Shown here: in pieces, positions 1 to 8,891 of the stretch | Numbering within the stretch: position 1 is the stretch's first letter | How the letters are laid out: each line of letters starts with the position of its first letter | From: Candidatus Rubneribacter avistercoris | GTDB lineage: Bacteria; Actinomycetota; Coriobacteriia; Coriobacteriales; Eggerthellaceae | Assembly: GCA_019115845.1 (NCBI GenBank) | Contig: DXCU01000003.1 | Span: forward strand, 43,832 to 107,831 | Direction of reading: 5' to 3' | DNA length: 64,000 nucleotides | The notes under the pieces: model-generated | Database searches by the model: none | Told to the model about the DNA's origin: nothing | What the model saw: the letters and a program-made list of their open reading frames with translations, nothing else | Translations under genes and position numbers: made by a program

Positions 1-2013
1 CGGGGTCTATCTGCTTGTACACCTCGTACTGGCGGTACTCCTCCTCGGGCATGACCTCCATCCAACCCTTTTCGCACAACTCCTCGTAGCCCTCACGGTC
101 AAGACCCACGGTTGCCACGTACCAATCCATGAAGTCGTCGAAGTCCTTCCAGTAATGATCGCCCGTCGCGCCGTCGTCGCCCGCCATGGCCCGTTGCGCC
201 ATGGGGTTGCCCAGATCGGCGCACTTTTTGATGATCATCGAAGGTAGGTACTGTCCCGGCACGCCCTCGAACAGATGCGTGACCGGCTGGCGCACGAACA
301 CGTAGTTCAGCGTGTTCTGCAGCATGTAGGATTCCAGCCATTCCACCTCGGGAAGGAAGATGTCGGCGCACTCGGCCGTGAACGACGTCGGGTAGATGTA
401 GGTGTGCACCACAAGATCCATCTTGCGGGCCGCATCGCGCCACCGCTCGGGATTGGCCAGCATGGCCAACTTGTTACCCGAGCCCTCTATCCAGATGTGG
501 GGCTGATAAGGCTCGCCTGTCTCGATGGCCTTCAGGCAGCTGGGGATATGGCAATGGAAGTTGAGGTTCAAACCCTTGTACTCCACCGACGACCCGAACG
601 CCTTGCGAGCCGACTCCTCGGTGCGCAGCATGCGGAAGGGCATCGCCTCGCTGTTGGGGCCCATGCCAAACGACTGCAAAAGGCAGCCCGGTTTGCCCAC
701 GTAGCCCATGATGAGGTTGAGCATGCAGGCGCACATAGCGCACACCGATGAAGAAGGATGCTGGTCGGTGGCCACACCCAGCGAGATGCCGCCTGGACCG
801 TCCACGTAAATCTTGATGGCCTCCTCTATCTTGTCTGCGTCAAGCCAGCAGATCTCCGCAGCCTTCTCAAGCGTGAATTCCTCCACCGACTCCCACAGCG
901 CCTGCAAGCCCGTGGGGCACTGCATGCCAGCCACCTCGTAGGTGCCCATGAGCGCGGGCTCAAGATCGTCATCCCAGGGGTAAGGCAGGGGCTTCACGCT
1001 GTTTGTCTTGGTGTCCCAGCACATGAACAGGTTCTCGTCGCCGCCCTCTTCCAGATCGCTCTGGCGCAGCAAGAGCTTCGTCTCCGGGTTCACCAGAAGC
1101 GGCGCGTTGGACCACCTCATGATGAACTCCTCATCGTAAGCTCGTTGTCGATAATGTAGCGCAGCCACGACATGAGCAGCGCCGGATCGGTGCCCGCGCG
1201 CACCGGCAACCACACGTCGGCGCGGGATGCGTCAGGGGTGAAGCGCGGGTCAACCACCACGGTTTTCACGCCGCGCTCACGCAGATTCACCACCGTTTTG
1301 CCTTGCAGCGAGGGTCCGTGGTAGGAGGGGCAGGTGCCCCATATGACGTAGTTTTTGACGGGCGAGTCCTCGAAGTACAGCTCATGGCAGTTGCCGTCGG
1401 CGATGGAGGTGTCTGCATTCATGCCGTCAAGCAGCCAAAACGTGGTGAGACGCGGAATGTAGCACTGCGCCGCGCCCGGCTCGAACGAATTGCCGCCGCC
1501 GAACGCGGTGTTGAACCGCATCGCCGTGTAGAACTGCGGATGTCCGCCGCCGCCCGTCGTGTAGATGAGCGCGTCGGGGCCGTACTCCTTGCGCATCTCC
1601 TCCAACTTCTCGGCAATGTAGTCCACCGCCTCGGTCCACGATATGCGCTCCCACTGGTTCGAGCCGCGCTCCCCCACGCGCTTCAAGGGGTACTTCCCGC
1701 GGTTGGGATGGTAGAGCGCCTGAATGCCCGAAAGCCCCTTGGCGCACAAGCCCACGCCAGAGCGCGGCTCCTCGGGATTCTTCTCGATGCGCACCACACG
1801 CCCGTTGCGCACCGTCGCAATGACCGCGCACTCCGTTATGCAGCCGCGGCACAGCGTTTTGACCTTCCGCTCCTCATCGGCCGCGTAGGCCACCTCGGCA
1901 TGGACAAGGTGATCTGCTGCCGCACTCGTCCCAAGCGCGGCAGCCACGCCGGTCAGGGCGGCAGCTTGCACGAACCCGCGCCGCGTCAGCACGGCGCCTT
2001 TTGCCTGCTCCAT
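1..2013 (-). pseudogene. Molybdopterin oxidoreductase catalytic subunit, frameshifted and cut by window edge
   Basis: DMSO-reductase-superfamily enzyme, expected to act outside the membrane as a terminal or dehydrogenating oxidoreductase; substrate unknown. The ATG at 2013 follows AAAGGAG and opens a twin-arginine signal (TRRGFVQAAAL). A [4Fe-4S] motif C-R-G-C-x3-C with a later C-A-K-G follows. The N-terminal frame stops at 1117 after DNELT (298 aa). Homologous-looking sequence resumes one frame over at about 1135 (YDEEFIMRWSNAP) and stays open to base 1, including the Mo-pterin-type stretch GYVGKPG. The junction reads CTTACGATGAG, and one lost TTAC unit of a tandem pair would explain it (inference). 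It may be a true pseudogene, a reversible slippage or an assembly error. It lies 35 bp after its helper-like gene. Confidence 0.85.
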
Positions 2014-2048
2014 TGATTCTCCTTTCTCGCGCCCGCGCTTGGCGGGCA

Positions 2049-2708
2049 TCAGCGTTGCGCGCTCTCCGCCGCGCGCCACGCAGCAACAGCCCGCAAGCCC
2101 TCCTCGGTGCTCCTCCAGCCGCCTTTCCACACAAGCGCGCCTGCGGCCTTGAGCTTTTCCAGGAAATACGAGGGGTACACCCGCCCCTCGCTGCGGTGGA
2201 TGGTGGCCACGCGGTCGTCCTCTTCAAGCAGCGCGCTCACCTCGTCAAGCGACCGGGGTTCAGCACAGAACTCGAGCGTTGCGCAGAACAAGTCCGCACG
2301 CTCGGGCGCACACGACAGCAGATCGCGCACTCGCGCTGCGGGGTCCATGATCGCAAGTGCCTCCCGTCCGACATCGGTGACCGAGCAGCGCACCTCCACT
2401 TCATCGGCGCGCTCGAACTCCCCCATGCGAAACCTTTCGGCCTCGTCGTCTGTCAAACGGACCCCGTCGAGCAACTCCTCGCACGCCAAAGCCCCGCATG
2501 ACGCAAGCCTGTCCACCAGATCGCTTGGATCGAACAGCACCGCGTCGCCGGCCGTCAACTCGCGCGCGAAACGCTCCGCATCCTCGCGCGGACAAGGCTT
2601 TCGGCAAAAGTCGAGCGTGCGAAACAGCACTTCGCGACAGGCTGGCTCTCGATCCATGACGGCCGCCGCCATAATCGCCTGATCAGCGATCTCCCGATCA
2701 TCCTCCAT
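2049..2708 (-). CDS. Hypothetical protein with tandem duplicated (winged-helix-like) modules, next to Mo enzyme
   Basis: A 219-aa cytoplasmic protein with no signal or membrane segment. I do not recognise a named family. It shows an internal duplication: residues about 28-123 and 140-211 each start with F-x-T-L-(D/E)-F-C and end in a predicted helix pair resembling a small winged-helix fold. The first is LFRTLDFC, the second LFCATLEFC. The start at 2708 is chosen because AGGAGGTGAG lies just upstream; longer in-frame starts lack a ribosome site. It sits 35 bp upstream of the Mo oxidoreductase in the same direction, so a role as dedicated chaperone or accessory factor is plausible, though TorD/DmsD signatures are not visible. 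It could equally be a small regulator. Confidence 0.75.
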   Translation of the reverse strand: MEDDREIADQAIMAAAVMDREPACREVLFRTLDFCRKPCPREDAERFARELTAGDAVLFDPSDLVDRLASCGALACEELLDGVRLTDDEAERFRMGEFERADEVEVRCSVTDVGREALAIMDPAARVRDLLSCAPERADLFCATLEFCAEPRSLDEVSALLEEDDRVATIHRSEGRVYPSYFLEKLKAAGALVWKGGWRSTEEGLRAVAAWRAAESAQR

Positions 2709-2894
2709 TCGTCTCTCACCTCCTCGTCTCAGAATGGCGAGAGCATACGAAAGACGGCGGGACGCCGGGAATCGTCCTTTGGGTTCTTTTTGGGATTTTT
2801 CCCTCATCCAAAAGGATGAGGGAAGGTGAAATACCTGTTCAGATAGGAAGGTGCAGGGAGAGCGGAGCGGATGGACCCGTCCGGTTCGCCCGGC

Positions 2895-4424
2895 TTACTT
2901 GGCGGGCGGGATCCGCTTCACACGCTCATCCAAAGCGTCGAGCAGCTCGCCCTTCGAGCGCACGCCCGCTTTCGCGTAGATACCGCGCACGTGCGTCTTG
3001 ACGGTGGGCACGGACACGCACAGCGTCTCCGCGATAAACGATGCCGACCTCCCCCTGACCAAGTAGGCGTACACTTCGCGCTCCCGCGCAGTCAGGCATA
3101 GCTCGTCGGCGAACGCGTCGGTGGCCACATCCTTTGCCGAAACGCCGAGGGCACGAGCCTGGCGCCGTTCCTTGTCCTCTTGGTCGCGCTGCACCACCAG
3201 ATCGGCCAGCACGCCAAAGTCGCCCGGCCGAAACACAACGAACACGCCCACAATCAAAGCGAGCGTCATAACCACCACGGCTACATCGCCTGCCGCGCCA
3301 TCCGGAAAAGCGACGAATAGCACATAGCTTACCGCCCATGCGCCGAGCGTCCCTGCAGAGAACGCGAAGCGCCCCCAACCCGCCAGAAGCGGAACGGACA
3401 CGCCGTACGCGAACATGAGCCCGGCAAACAGACACCACAACAGCAGATCGACAAGGGAGTACACCACTTGCGACACCACCTGCAGCCAAGCGGCCTCTAT
3501 GGCAAAGGGAGACAAGAGCATTGCCGCGATAAGCGCCATACCCACCGCGTAGAGCACTTTGGCATACGACGCGAACGAACGCATAAGCGGAAGATTCGCG
3601 GCCGCAGCGAACGCAAGAGCCGCAGCGAACGCGCCCATTTGAACGATCACGTTCTGGCTCAAAAACAACGACAGATCTTGAACGGCCAAACTCTGCCCAT
3701 GGGTGAACGATGCCGTGAAGGACAGCACACCCGACACCGCCACCAACTTGACGACGGCAACGCGCTGGCGCTTCGAGAACGCCTGACGAAGCCCCTGCGA
3801 CGCATCGCCTTCCGTCCTCGGCGGGCCGAAGGCTTCCGGCGCCCCAAACGCCCCCAAGCTCAAACATGCCGCGCTCGCGAACGGCATCGCAACGAGGACG
3901 GCCGTCTGCGCGGCAGGCGGCACGCTTGCCGTCGCCAAGAACATGAGGGAGGCGAGCGCCTTTGATAGCGCAGCGTACGTAAACGCGCGACGAGGATACG
4001 CTCCGGCATAGGGCACCATCGCCGCCAGGAACAACCATGACGTGCCCAGCCCCGTGAGCACCGCCGCGCCATTGAACAAGACCAGCAACTCGCTCCATGC
4101 GAACACGCGCACACCCGCCGTGCCCAGCGCCGCCGCGCAAGCGGCCAACGCAAGCAGACGCCCATTGAGAAAGAGCGCACCCGCCTCTATACGCCGCCAC
4201 AAAAGCGCCGCCACCAAGGGAACCGCAACGAACCCTACCGTCGAGAGCACCGCCATGTCGCTGATCACGAGCGTGTGCACGCCCGTCGAACCCACGCTCG
4301 CTCCGGTATTGAACATGAGGTCGGCCCATAACGTGCAAAACGCGAACGGTAAGAACCTCAGCTGCGGAAACGCACGCGACAAAGGCCGCACCACCTGCGC
4401 CGCCACCGCTTCCCTCGCCGCCAT
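2895..4424 (-). CDS. LuxR-type regulator with N-terminal multi-helix membrane domain
   Basis: A 509-aa protein: about 12 hydrophobic helices fill roughly the first 410 residues. A C-terminal LuxR/GerE helix-turn-helix follows (LTAREREVYAYLV through SVPTVKTHVRGIYAKAGV). This membrane-sensor architecture is widespread in Eggerthellaceae, usually beside a redox enzyme whose transcription it controls. The start at 4424 is supported by GGGAGG seven bases upstream; a 58-codon longer reading frame lacks one and is rejected. The gene is upstream of and co-directional with the helper gene and the Mo oxidoreductase (187-bp gap), so those are the likely targets. The palindrome CACTATAGTG lies 27 bp upstream of the start codon. 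The ligand is unknown. Confidence 0.88.
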   Translation of the reverse strand: MAAREAVAAQVVRPLSRAFPQLRFLPFAFCTLWADLMFNTGASVGSTGVHTLVISDMAVLSTVGFVAVPLVAALLWRRIEAGALFLNGRLLALAACAAALGTAGVRVFAWSELLVLFNGAAVLTGLGTSWLFLAAMVPYAGAYPRRAFTYAALSKALASLMFLATASVPPAAQTAVLVAMPFASAACLSLGAFGAPEAFGPPRTEGDASQGLRQAFSKRQRVAVVKLVAVSGVLSFTASFTHGQSLAVQDLSLFLSQNVIVQMGAFAAALAFAAAANLPLMRSFASYAKVLYAVGMALIAAMLLSPFAIEAAWLQVVSQVVYSLVDLLLWCLFAGLMFAYGVSVPLLAGWGRFAFSAGTLGAWAVSYVLFVAFPDGAAGDVAVVVMTLALIVGVFVVFRPGDFGVLADLVVQRDQEDKERRQARALGVSAKDVATDAFADELCLTAREREVYAYLVRGRSASFIAETLCVSVPTVKTHVRGIYAKAGVRSKGELLDALDERVKRIPPAK

Positions 4425-4450
4425 CGAAAACCTCCCTGCCTTCAGCGTCG

Positions 4451-4460
4451 CACTATAGTG
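4451..4460 (-). promoter_or_regulatory. Palindromic -10-like site before LuxR regulator gene
   Basis: CACTATAGTG is a perfect 10-bp palindrome containing a TATAGT hexamer, 27 bp before the regulator start at 4424. It could be the -10 element overlapped by an autoregulatory operator. No clear -35 is visible at 16-18 bp. Confidence 0.35.
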
Positions 4461-4521
4461 TATCGCAAAAGGCGATGCCGACGTGCGCCATGCGCAAACG
4501 GAAGAGGCCGCGAGCGCGAAA

Positions 4522-4583
4522 CCCAAGGCGGCGACCTCCGTCGAGTCGCCGCCTTGGGAAGCCGTCGCAAGGAGGCTTCCCAA
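4522..4583 (-). terminator. Two overlapping hairpins after the flavoprotein gene
   Basis: A perfect 14-bp inverted repeat (4522-4535 with 4545-4558) shares its inner arm with a second perfect 10-bp one (4554-4563 with 4574-4583, TTGGGAAGCC). Read on the minus strand they follow the flavoprotein stop at 4611 and end in GGGTTTCGC. Terminator function is likely. The shared arm means the two stems are mutually exclusive at their edges. Confidence 0.6.
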
Positions 4584-4610
4584 GGCGCGGCAACCCAAAC
4601 GGAGCCTCGC

Positions 4611-6236
4611 CTACAGAACGCAGGCCGCTATCTCCTCGGCGGCGAGCACGCCCGAGGTGTGCGCCCAGCCCACCGTCTGCCCGAGGGCCCAGTAGTAGTC
4701 GTTGTGCATGGTTCCCACCGTCTCGGTGCCCACGGCGTACAGTCCCTTGACGGTCAAACCGGGTTCGGTGCCGCGGACTTCCATCTTGGGCGTCACGCTC
4801 AAATCGCCGCATGTGCCAAACGGGGTGGGCGCCATGCGCACGGCGTAGTACGGACCGTCACCGTACGGAACAAGGTGCTTGGCGCCCTTGAAGAACACCG
4901 GATCCTCGCCCGCCGCGCACAGCTCCCCGTAGCGGGAGAACTCCTCGGCAAACGTCTCCGGATCCCAACCGGCGGCCTCGGCCAGCTTTTCCGGGGTGTC
5001 GCCCTTGAACAGAACGCCGAGATCCTCCATGGACGACAGGTACGCCTCGTCGACGGTCTCGTCCCCGGCCCGCAGCCCGTCGATGGCCGCCTGGTCGGCG
5101 ATGACGAACAGCCACGGCTCGTCGTACGCCACGCCGTTCGCGCCGCCGTACGTGGGCACCCAGCAAAACGCGTCCTCGGAATGGAAGCGCTTTCCCAGCT
5201 GGTTCACGTGCATGCGCGCCTTCGCCGGATCCTGCATGACGTTGCCGAGCGCCTGGACGCCGCCCGGATACGAAACGTAGTCCGCATCGATGGGATAGAG
5301 CGTGTCGACGCACAGGATGCCGAGGTTCCACGGCTGCGCCGCGCCGGCCGCCCACGCCATCTGCGCGCCCTCGCCGTTGTTGAGCACGGGATCGCGCCCG
5401 AGCAGGGGAACTTTCGCATACCGCTTGATCATGTCGTTGTTCGCGCCATACCCTCCCGTCGCGATGACCACGGCCTTGCCCATGAAGTCCACAACGCTGC
5501 CGCCGCGCTGGGCCCTCAGGCCCACAACCGCGCCCTCGTCGTCCACGATGAGCTCTTGCCCCGTGCAGTTCGTGTGCAACGCACCGCCCGCCGCTGTCAC
5601 GACCTCGATCATCGCACCGTACGTCTCCTCGCGGTTGCCGCTGTCCTTGGGCGGCTGCGAGATGCGGTAGGCGCTGCCCGACAGCCCGTTGGTGGCCGGC
5701 GTCTCCTTCATATTGAAGCCGAATCCGTACCCCATGAGCCAATCCACCACGCGTCCGCAGTTTCTCAGATACGTGCTCAGGACCTCGTGATCGCAGTGAT
5801 AGTGAACCGCCTCGAGCCACTCCTTGTAAAACGCGGGGATGTCGGCCTCAAGCCCTTGGTCCACCTGGTAGCGGCTGTTGAGGGAGATGTAGCAGTTGCC
5901 CGACGCCACCATGCCCGTGCCCCCGACGTTGGCCGTCTTCTCCACGACGAGCACGCGGGCGCCCTCCTCCGCAAGGCGCGTCGCGCAGGCGATGCCGCCC
6001 GGGCCGCAGCCGAGCACCACGACGTCGCCTTCGAACGTCTCTTCCGCCGGCTCCATCGAACCCGTCCGCTGCACCGGATACTCCGACGCCTGAGGCTGCG
6101 ATGCGGTCGCCGCAGCGTTCGAAGCGCCCGCGTCGCCCGAAGCCTGCGGCGAGCACCCCGCGATCAACCCCGTCGACGCCGCCGCGCCCACGCCGAGCGC
6201 CGCGCCCTTGATGAAGCTCCTCCGTGAGAGATTCAT
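4611..6236 (-). CDS. Tat-exported FAD-binding oxidoreductase (fumarate reductase/ketosteroid dehydrogenase-like flavoprotein)
   Basis: A 541-aa secreted flavoprotein. The N-terminus carries a twin-arginine signal (SRRSFIKGAALG) ending in LIAG-C28, so it is probably a Tat-exported lipoprotein. A Rossmann FAD motif follows (DVVVLGCGPGG, residues about 71-81, with the acidic VVEK end), and a family-typical C-terminus (GLYAVGTETVGTMHNDYYWALG). These enzymes in Eggerthellaceae reduce small organic acceptors, taking electrons from a membrane cytochrome or quinol; the substrate cannot be read from sequence. The start at 6236 follows AAGGGGATGATACC. It is divergent from the membrane LuxR gene at 6434, the usual regulator/enzyme arrangement. 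Confidence 0.9.
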   Translation of the reverse strand: MNLSRRSFIKGAALGVGAAASTGLIAGCSPQASGDAGASNAAATASQPQASEYPVQRTGSMEPAEETFEGDVVVLGCGPGGIACATRLAEEGARVLVVEKTANVGGTGMVASGNCYISLNSRYQVDQGLEADIPAFYKEWLEAVHYHCDHEVLSTYLRNCGRVVDWLMGYGFGFNMKETPATNGLSGSAYRISQPPKDSGNREETYGAMIEVVTAAGGALHTNCTGQELIVDDEGAVVGLRAQRGGSVVDFMGKAVVIATGGYGANNDMIKRYAKVPLLGRDPVLNNGEGAQMAWAAGAAQPWNLGILCVDTLYPIDADYVSYPGGVQALGNVMQDPAKARMHVNQLGKRFHSEDAFCWVPTYGGANGVAYDEPWLFVIADQAAIDGLRAGDETVDEAYLSSMEDLGVLFKGDTPEKLAEAAGWDPETFAEEFSRYGELCAAGEDPVFFKGAKHLVPYGDGPYYAVRMAPTPFGTCGDLSVTPKMEVRGTEPGLTVKGLYAVGTETVGTMHNDYYWALGQTVGWAHTSGVLAAEEIAACVL

Positions 6237-6325
6237 GGTATCATCCCCTTCTGACGAACGATTCCTTCCTGTCCGCACGCTCCCCGATGCAGCTTCTTCG
6301 CCCTTGGCGGCATCCGCTTCGACGA

Positions 6326-6337
6326 GCCTTGCAAGGC
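6326..6337. promoter_or_regulatory. Palindrome in divergent flavoprotein/LuxR promoter region
   Basis: GCCTTGCAAGGC is a perfect 12-bp palindrome in the 197-bp divergent spacer. A second inverted repeat, GCGGAT-N7-ATCCGC, lies at 6347-6365. Either could bind the adjacent LuxR regulator. This is inferred from position only. Confidence 0.35.
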
Positions 6338-6433
6338 GGGAGTATGGCGGATCGAGCGCATCCGCGAACCGTCCCGATAGGCCGGTTTTTCGGATGCGAC
6401 CCAAGGACCGACACCGGCCGAAAGGGGTGGAAT

Positions 6434-7879
6434 GTGGGACGTGAACTGAGGAAATACGGTACAGAACCGTTTTCGCTCCTTTTCGGCTGCCAGCTTGCCA
6501 CGCTTGGCCTTCTGCGCCAAACGCCGTCGTACTCTTTCCAGGAGGCCGATATCCTCGCCTATCCGCAGCTCAGCCTCTGGCTCGCCCGCGCGCTTTCGGT
6601 CGCCGTCCTTTTCGCCGCGTCCGTCGCAATCGGCCGCGGAGCGAGCCTCCTTGCACATCGCAGGCTGCTCGCCCTCAACGGGGCGGCGCTTGTCGCCGGC
6701 AGCGCCGTCACGCTGTTTTTCGCTTCGACGCTGCCGCTGTACCTGATCGGGCAAACGCTCATCGGAATCTCCCACGCGTGGGTGCTGATCTGCTGGGCCG
6801 AGTTCCTCGCGTCGCTTGCGACAACGGACCGCACCCGCTGCATCGCACGATCAGCCCTCATCGCGGTTGCACTGTTCGCCCTTGTCGGCCTTGCGCCCTC
6901 GCCCGCGAAAGCAGCGCTGTTCATGGTGGCGGCCTGCGGCAGCATCGTCGGCGTGCTCCCCTTCTCGCGCCCGCCCGCAGCGCCGGCGCTTGTTGGACCC
7001 GTCGATGCGGGGAAGGACGGCGACGGGGAGACGCTGCGCGGCGCCCTCTCCCGCCTGCCCGTCGAGCTGTTCGTGCTCATGGCCAGCTACGCCATGCTGT
7101 TCCGCATGCTCGTGTTCTTCGACTTCCCCGTCCACGACGAGGCGCTGTTCTTCGCCTGCGCATCGCTTTTGCGCATCGGCGGCATGACGCTGCTTTTGGC
7201 TTACCTCTCCCGCATGCGCTTCACGCCCAGCGCCCGGCAGATCATCATGCCGCTTCTGTTCCTCACCGTCGTCGGCGTGGCGCTCCTGCCCGTGTCGGGC
7301 GAGCCCCTGTCGTCGTTTTCGGTGGCCATCGTCGAATCAAGCTGGACCTTCTTCTACACCATCATGTGGCTTGTGCTGTTCGAATTGGGATCGAATCGCA
7401 AACGGGGCCCTTTGCTCTCGTTTCTGGGCGGGTGGACCGTCATGAACGCGCTCCTGCTGGCGGCCGCGCCGCTCGCCGCGCTGTTCAAAGAGCAGGTGAG
7501 CGCGGGGACGCTGTCGCTTGCGGCGCTTGCGCTCGTCATCGCCTACATGCTCTCGGTGGCCCTGCTCATGCTCCGCAAGAAACCGGCCGGGCAGGAAGCG
7601 GCCGCCCCGCCCAACCCTGCAGGCGGACCTTCGTGGAAGGCGGGGCAGGAGGAGTTCCATCGCGCGATTGCGGAGCGTTTCGGATTGACCAGGCGAGAGA
7701 CCGATGTGTTCGAACTGCTTGTGCAGGGCTACAGCCTGCCCGCTATCGAGGAGAGGCTCGTGCTCTCGCACAGCACGGTCAAAGGGCACGCGCGCAGCAT
7801 CTACCGCAAGTTCGAAGTGGACGGGAAGCAGAGCCTTATCGAGAAGGCGGCCGCCCTGCGGCCGAAGGCCGACGGCTGA
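6434..7879 (+). CDS. LuxR-type regulator with N-terminal multi-helix membrane domain
   Basis: A 481-aa regulator with about 12 membrane helices in the first ~380 residues and a C-terminal LuxR HTH (LTRRETDVFELLVQ through SHSTVKGHARSIYRKF). I place the start at GTG 6434 (VGRELRKYGTEPF) because AAAGGGG ends six bases upstream and the length then matches its two paralogues in this window. An upstream in-frame ATG near 6343 is possible but would put a basic, unstructured stretch before the first helix. It probably controls the divergent flavoprotein gene. A 255-bp gap separates it from the downstream operon. The two other copies in the window have the same architecture but clearly different membrane halves. 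Confidence 0.87.
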   Translation: MGRELRKYGTEPFSLLFGCQLATLGLLRQTPSYSFQEADILAYPQLSLWLARALSVAVLFAASVAIGRGASLLAHRRLLALNGAALVAGSAVTLFFASTLPLYLIGQTLIGISHAWVLICWAEFLASLATTDRTRCIARSALIAVALFALVGLAPSPAKAALFMVAACGSIVGVLPFSRPPAAPALVGPVDAGKDGDGETLRGALSRLPVELFVLMASYAMLFRMLVFFDFPVHDEALFFACASLLRIGGMTLLLAYLSRMRFTPSARQIIMPLLFLTVVGVALLPVSGEPLSSFSVAIVESSWTFFYTIMWLVLFELGSNRKRGPLLSFLGGWTVMNALLLAAAPLAALFKEQVSAGTLSLAALALVIAYMLSVALLMLRKKPAGQEAAAPPNPAGGPSWKAGQEEFHRAIAERFGLTRRETDVFELLVQGYSLPAIEERLVLSHSTVKGHARSIYRKFEVDGKQSLIEKAAALRPKADG

Positions 7880-8134
7880 CGGCGGGCAGCAGGCGGCGGG
7901 CGCGCGACACAGCGCGCGGGCAACGGGCGCGCAACAGGAAGCGGGAAGCGGGCGACGCACCCCTCCCCTTCGTTTACAAAGCACCAGATCAAACCCAAAA
8001 GTTACCCTAAAGTGCCCACCGCACTTGAAGGTGGCTACTTACCAAGCGGCGCCCGCAAGCCTATCATCGGGGCAGACACCGACACGGGACGGCGCCTTCC
8101 AGGCGGAGCCGCCCGCAACCGAAAGGGGCAGACG

Positions 8135-8881
8135 ATGGGCTGGCGAAGAGACGACCCGAACGCCGACGCGCCGCAAGAGGCGGCAGAAGGCCTCGCGGCA
8201 AGCGCGAATATCCCGGTTGCAGACGCGAGCCAAGTGAACGCCGCGTACTGCCTGCGGTTCCTCCGGCAGATCCGCGACGTCTCATTCGCCACCGTGGATG
8301 CGGACGGGCTGCCAAGCGTGCGCATCGTCGACATCATGCATGCGGAGGACGACAGGCTCTACTTCCTGGTGCCTCGCGGGAAAGCCCTCCATGCAGAGCT
8401 GACGCGAATGCCCACCGTGGCCATCGTCGGCCAAACCACCGACTTCCGCTCCTGCAGGCTGCGCGGGTGCGCGGTGCGTCCCGAGGGCGCGGAAGAGCAG
8501 AGGCGGCTTGTCGATTGGATGTTCGAACTGAATCCGGCGATGAACGAGCTCTACCCCGGCGATTCCCGCTACATATGCGACGTGTTCCTCATCGAAAACG
8601 GCAGCGGCGATTATTTCGACCTGGGGCAAAAACCAATCATGCGCGTCGCGTTCGATCTGGGCCAAAACGAGAATGCGAGCGAGGGCCCAAACGGAGGCTT
8701 CCGGATAACCGACGCCTGCGTCCGCTGCGGATCATGCGCCAAGGCGTGTCCGCAAGGCTGCGTGACGCGCACCGAGGAGGGCCCGTTCCTCATCGAGCAG
8801 AAGGCGTGCCCACGCTGCGGGCTCTGCTTCGAGACATGCCGCCACGGGGCTATCGAACGTGGCACGGTCAAGGGAAGGTGA
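8135..8881 (+). CDS. Flavin-binding split-barrel (PPOX-like) protein fused to a 2[4Fe-4S] ferredoxin domain
   Basis: A 248-aa cytoplasmic fusion. Residues about 25-160 resemble the pyridoxamine-phosphate-oxidase-like FMN split barrel (LRQIRDVSFATVDADGLPSVRIVD). The C-terminal ~60 residues form a bacterial ferredoxin with two cluster motifs, C-V-R-C-G-S-C-x3-C-P and C-P-R-C-G-L-C-x3-C. It probably passes electrons between ferredoxin clusters and a bound flavin; the substrate is unknown. The start at 8135 follows GAAAGGGG. The next gene starts 10 bp after its stop, so the two are almost certainly co-transcribed. That pairs a redox protein with a class M-like sirtuin, suggesting a link to oxidative or NAD-dependent protein modification (inference). 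Confidence 0.85.
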   Translation: MGWRRDDPNADAPQEAAEGLAASANIPVADASQVNAAYCLRFLRQIRDVSFATVDADGLPSVRIVDIMHAEDDRLYFLVPRGKALHAELTRMPTVAIVGQTTDFRSCRLRGCAVRPEGAEEQRRLVDWMFELNPAMNELYPGDSRYICDVFLIENGSGDYFDLGQKPIMRVAFDLGQNENASEGPNGGFRITDACVRCGSCAKACPQGCVTRTEEGPFLIEQKACPRCGLCFETCRHGAIERGTVKGR

Positions 8882-8891
8882 GGGATCTGCC

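Noticed and set aside
1303..2016. Plus-strand 237-codon frame opposite the Mo oxidoreductase
   Set aside because: It mirrors a gene with Tat signal and Fe-S motif; typical high-GC antisense shadow.
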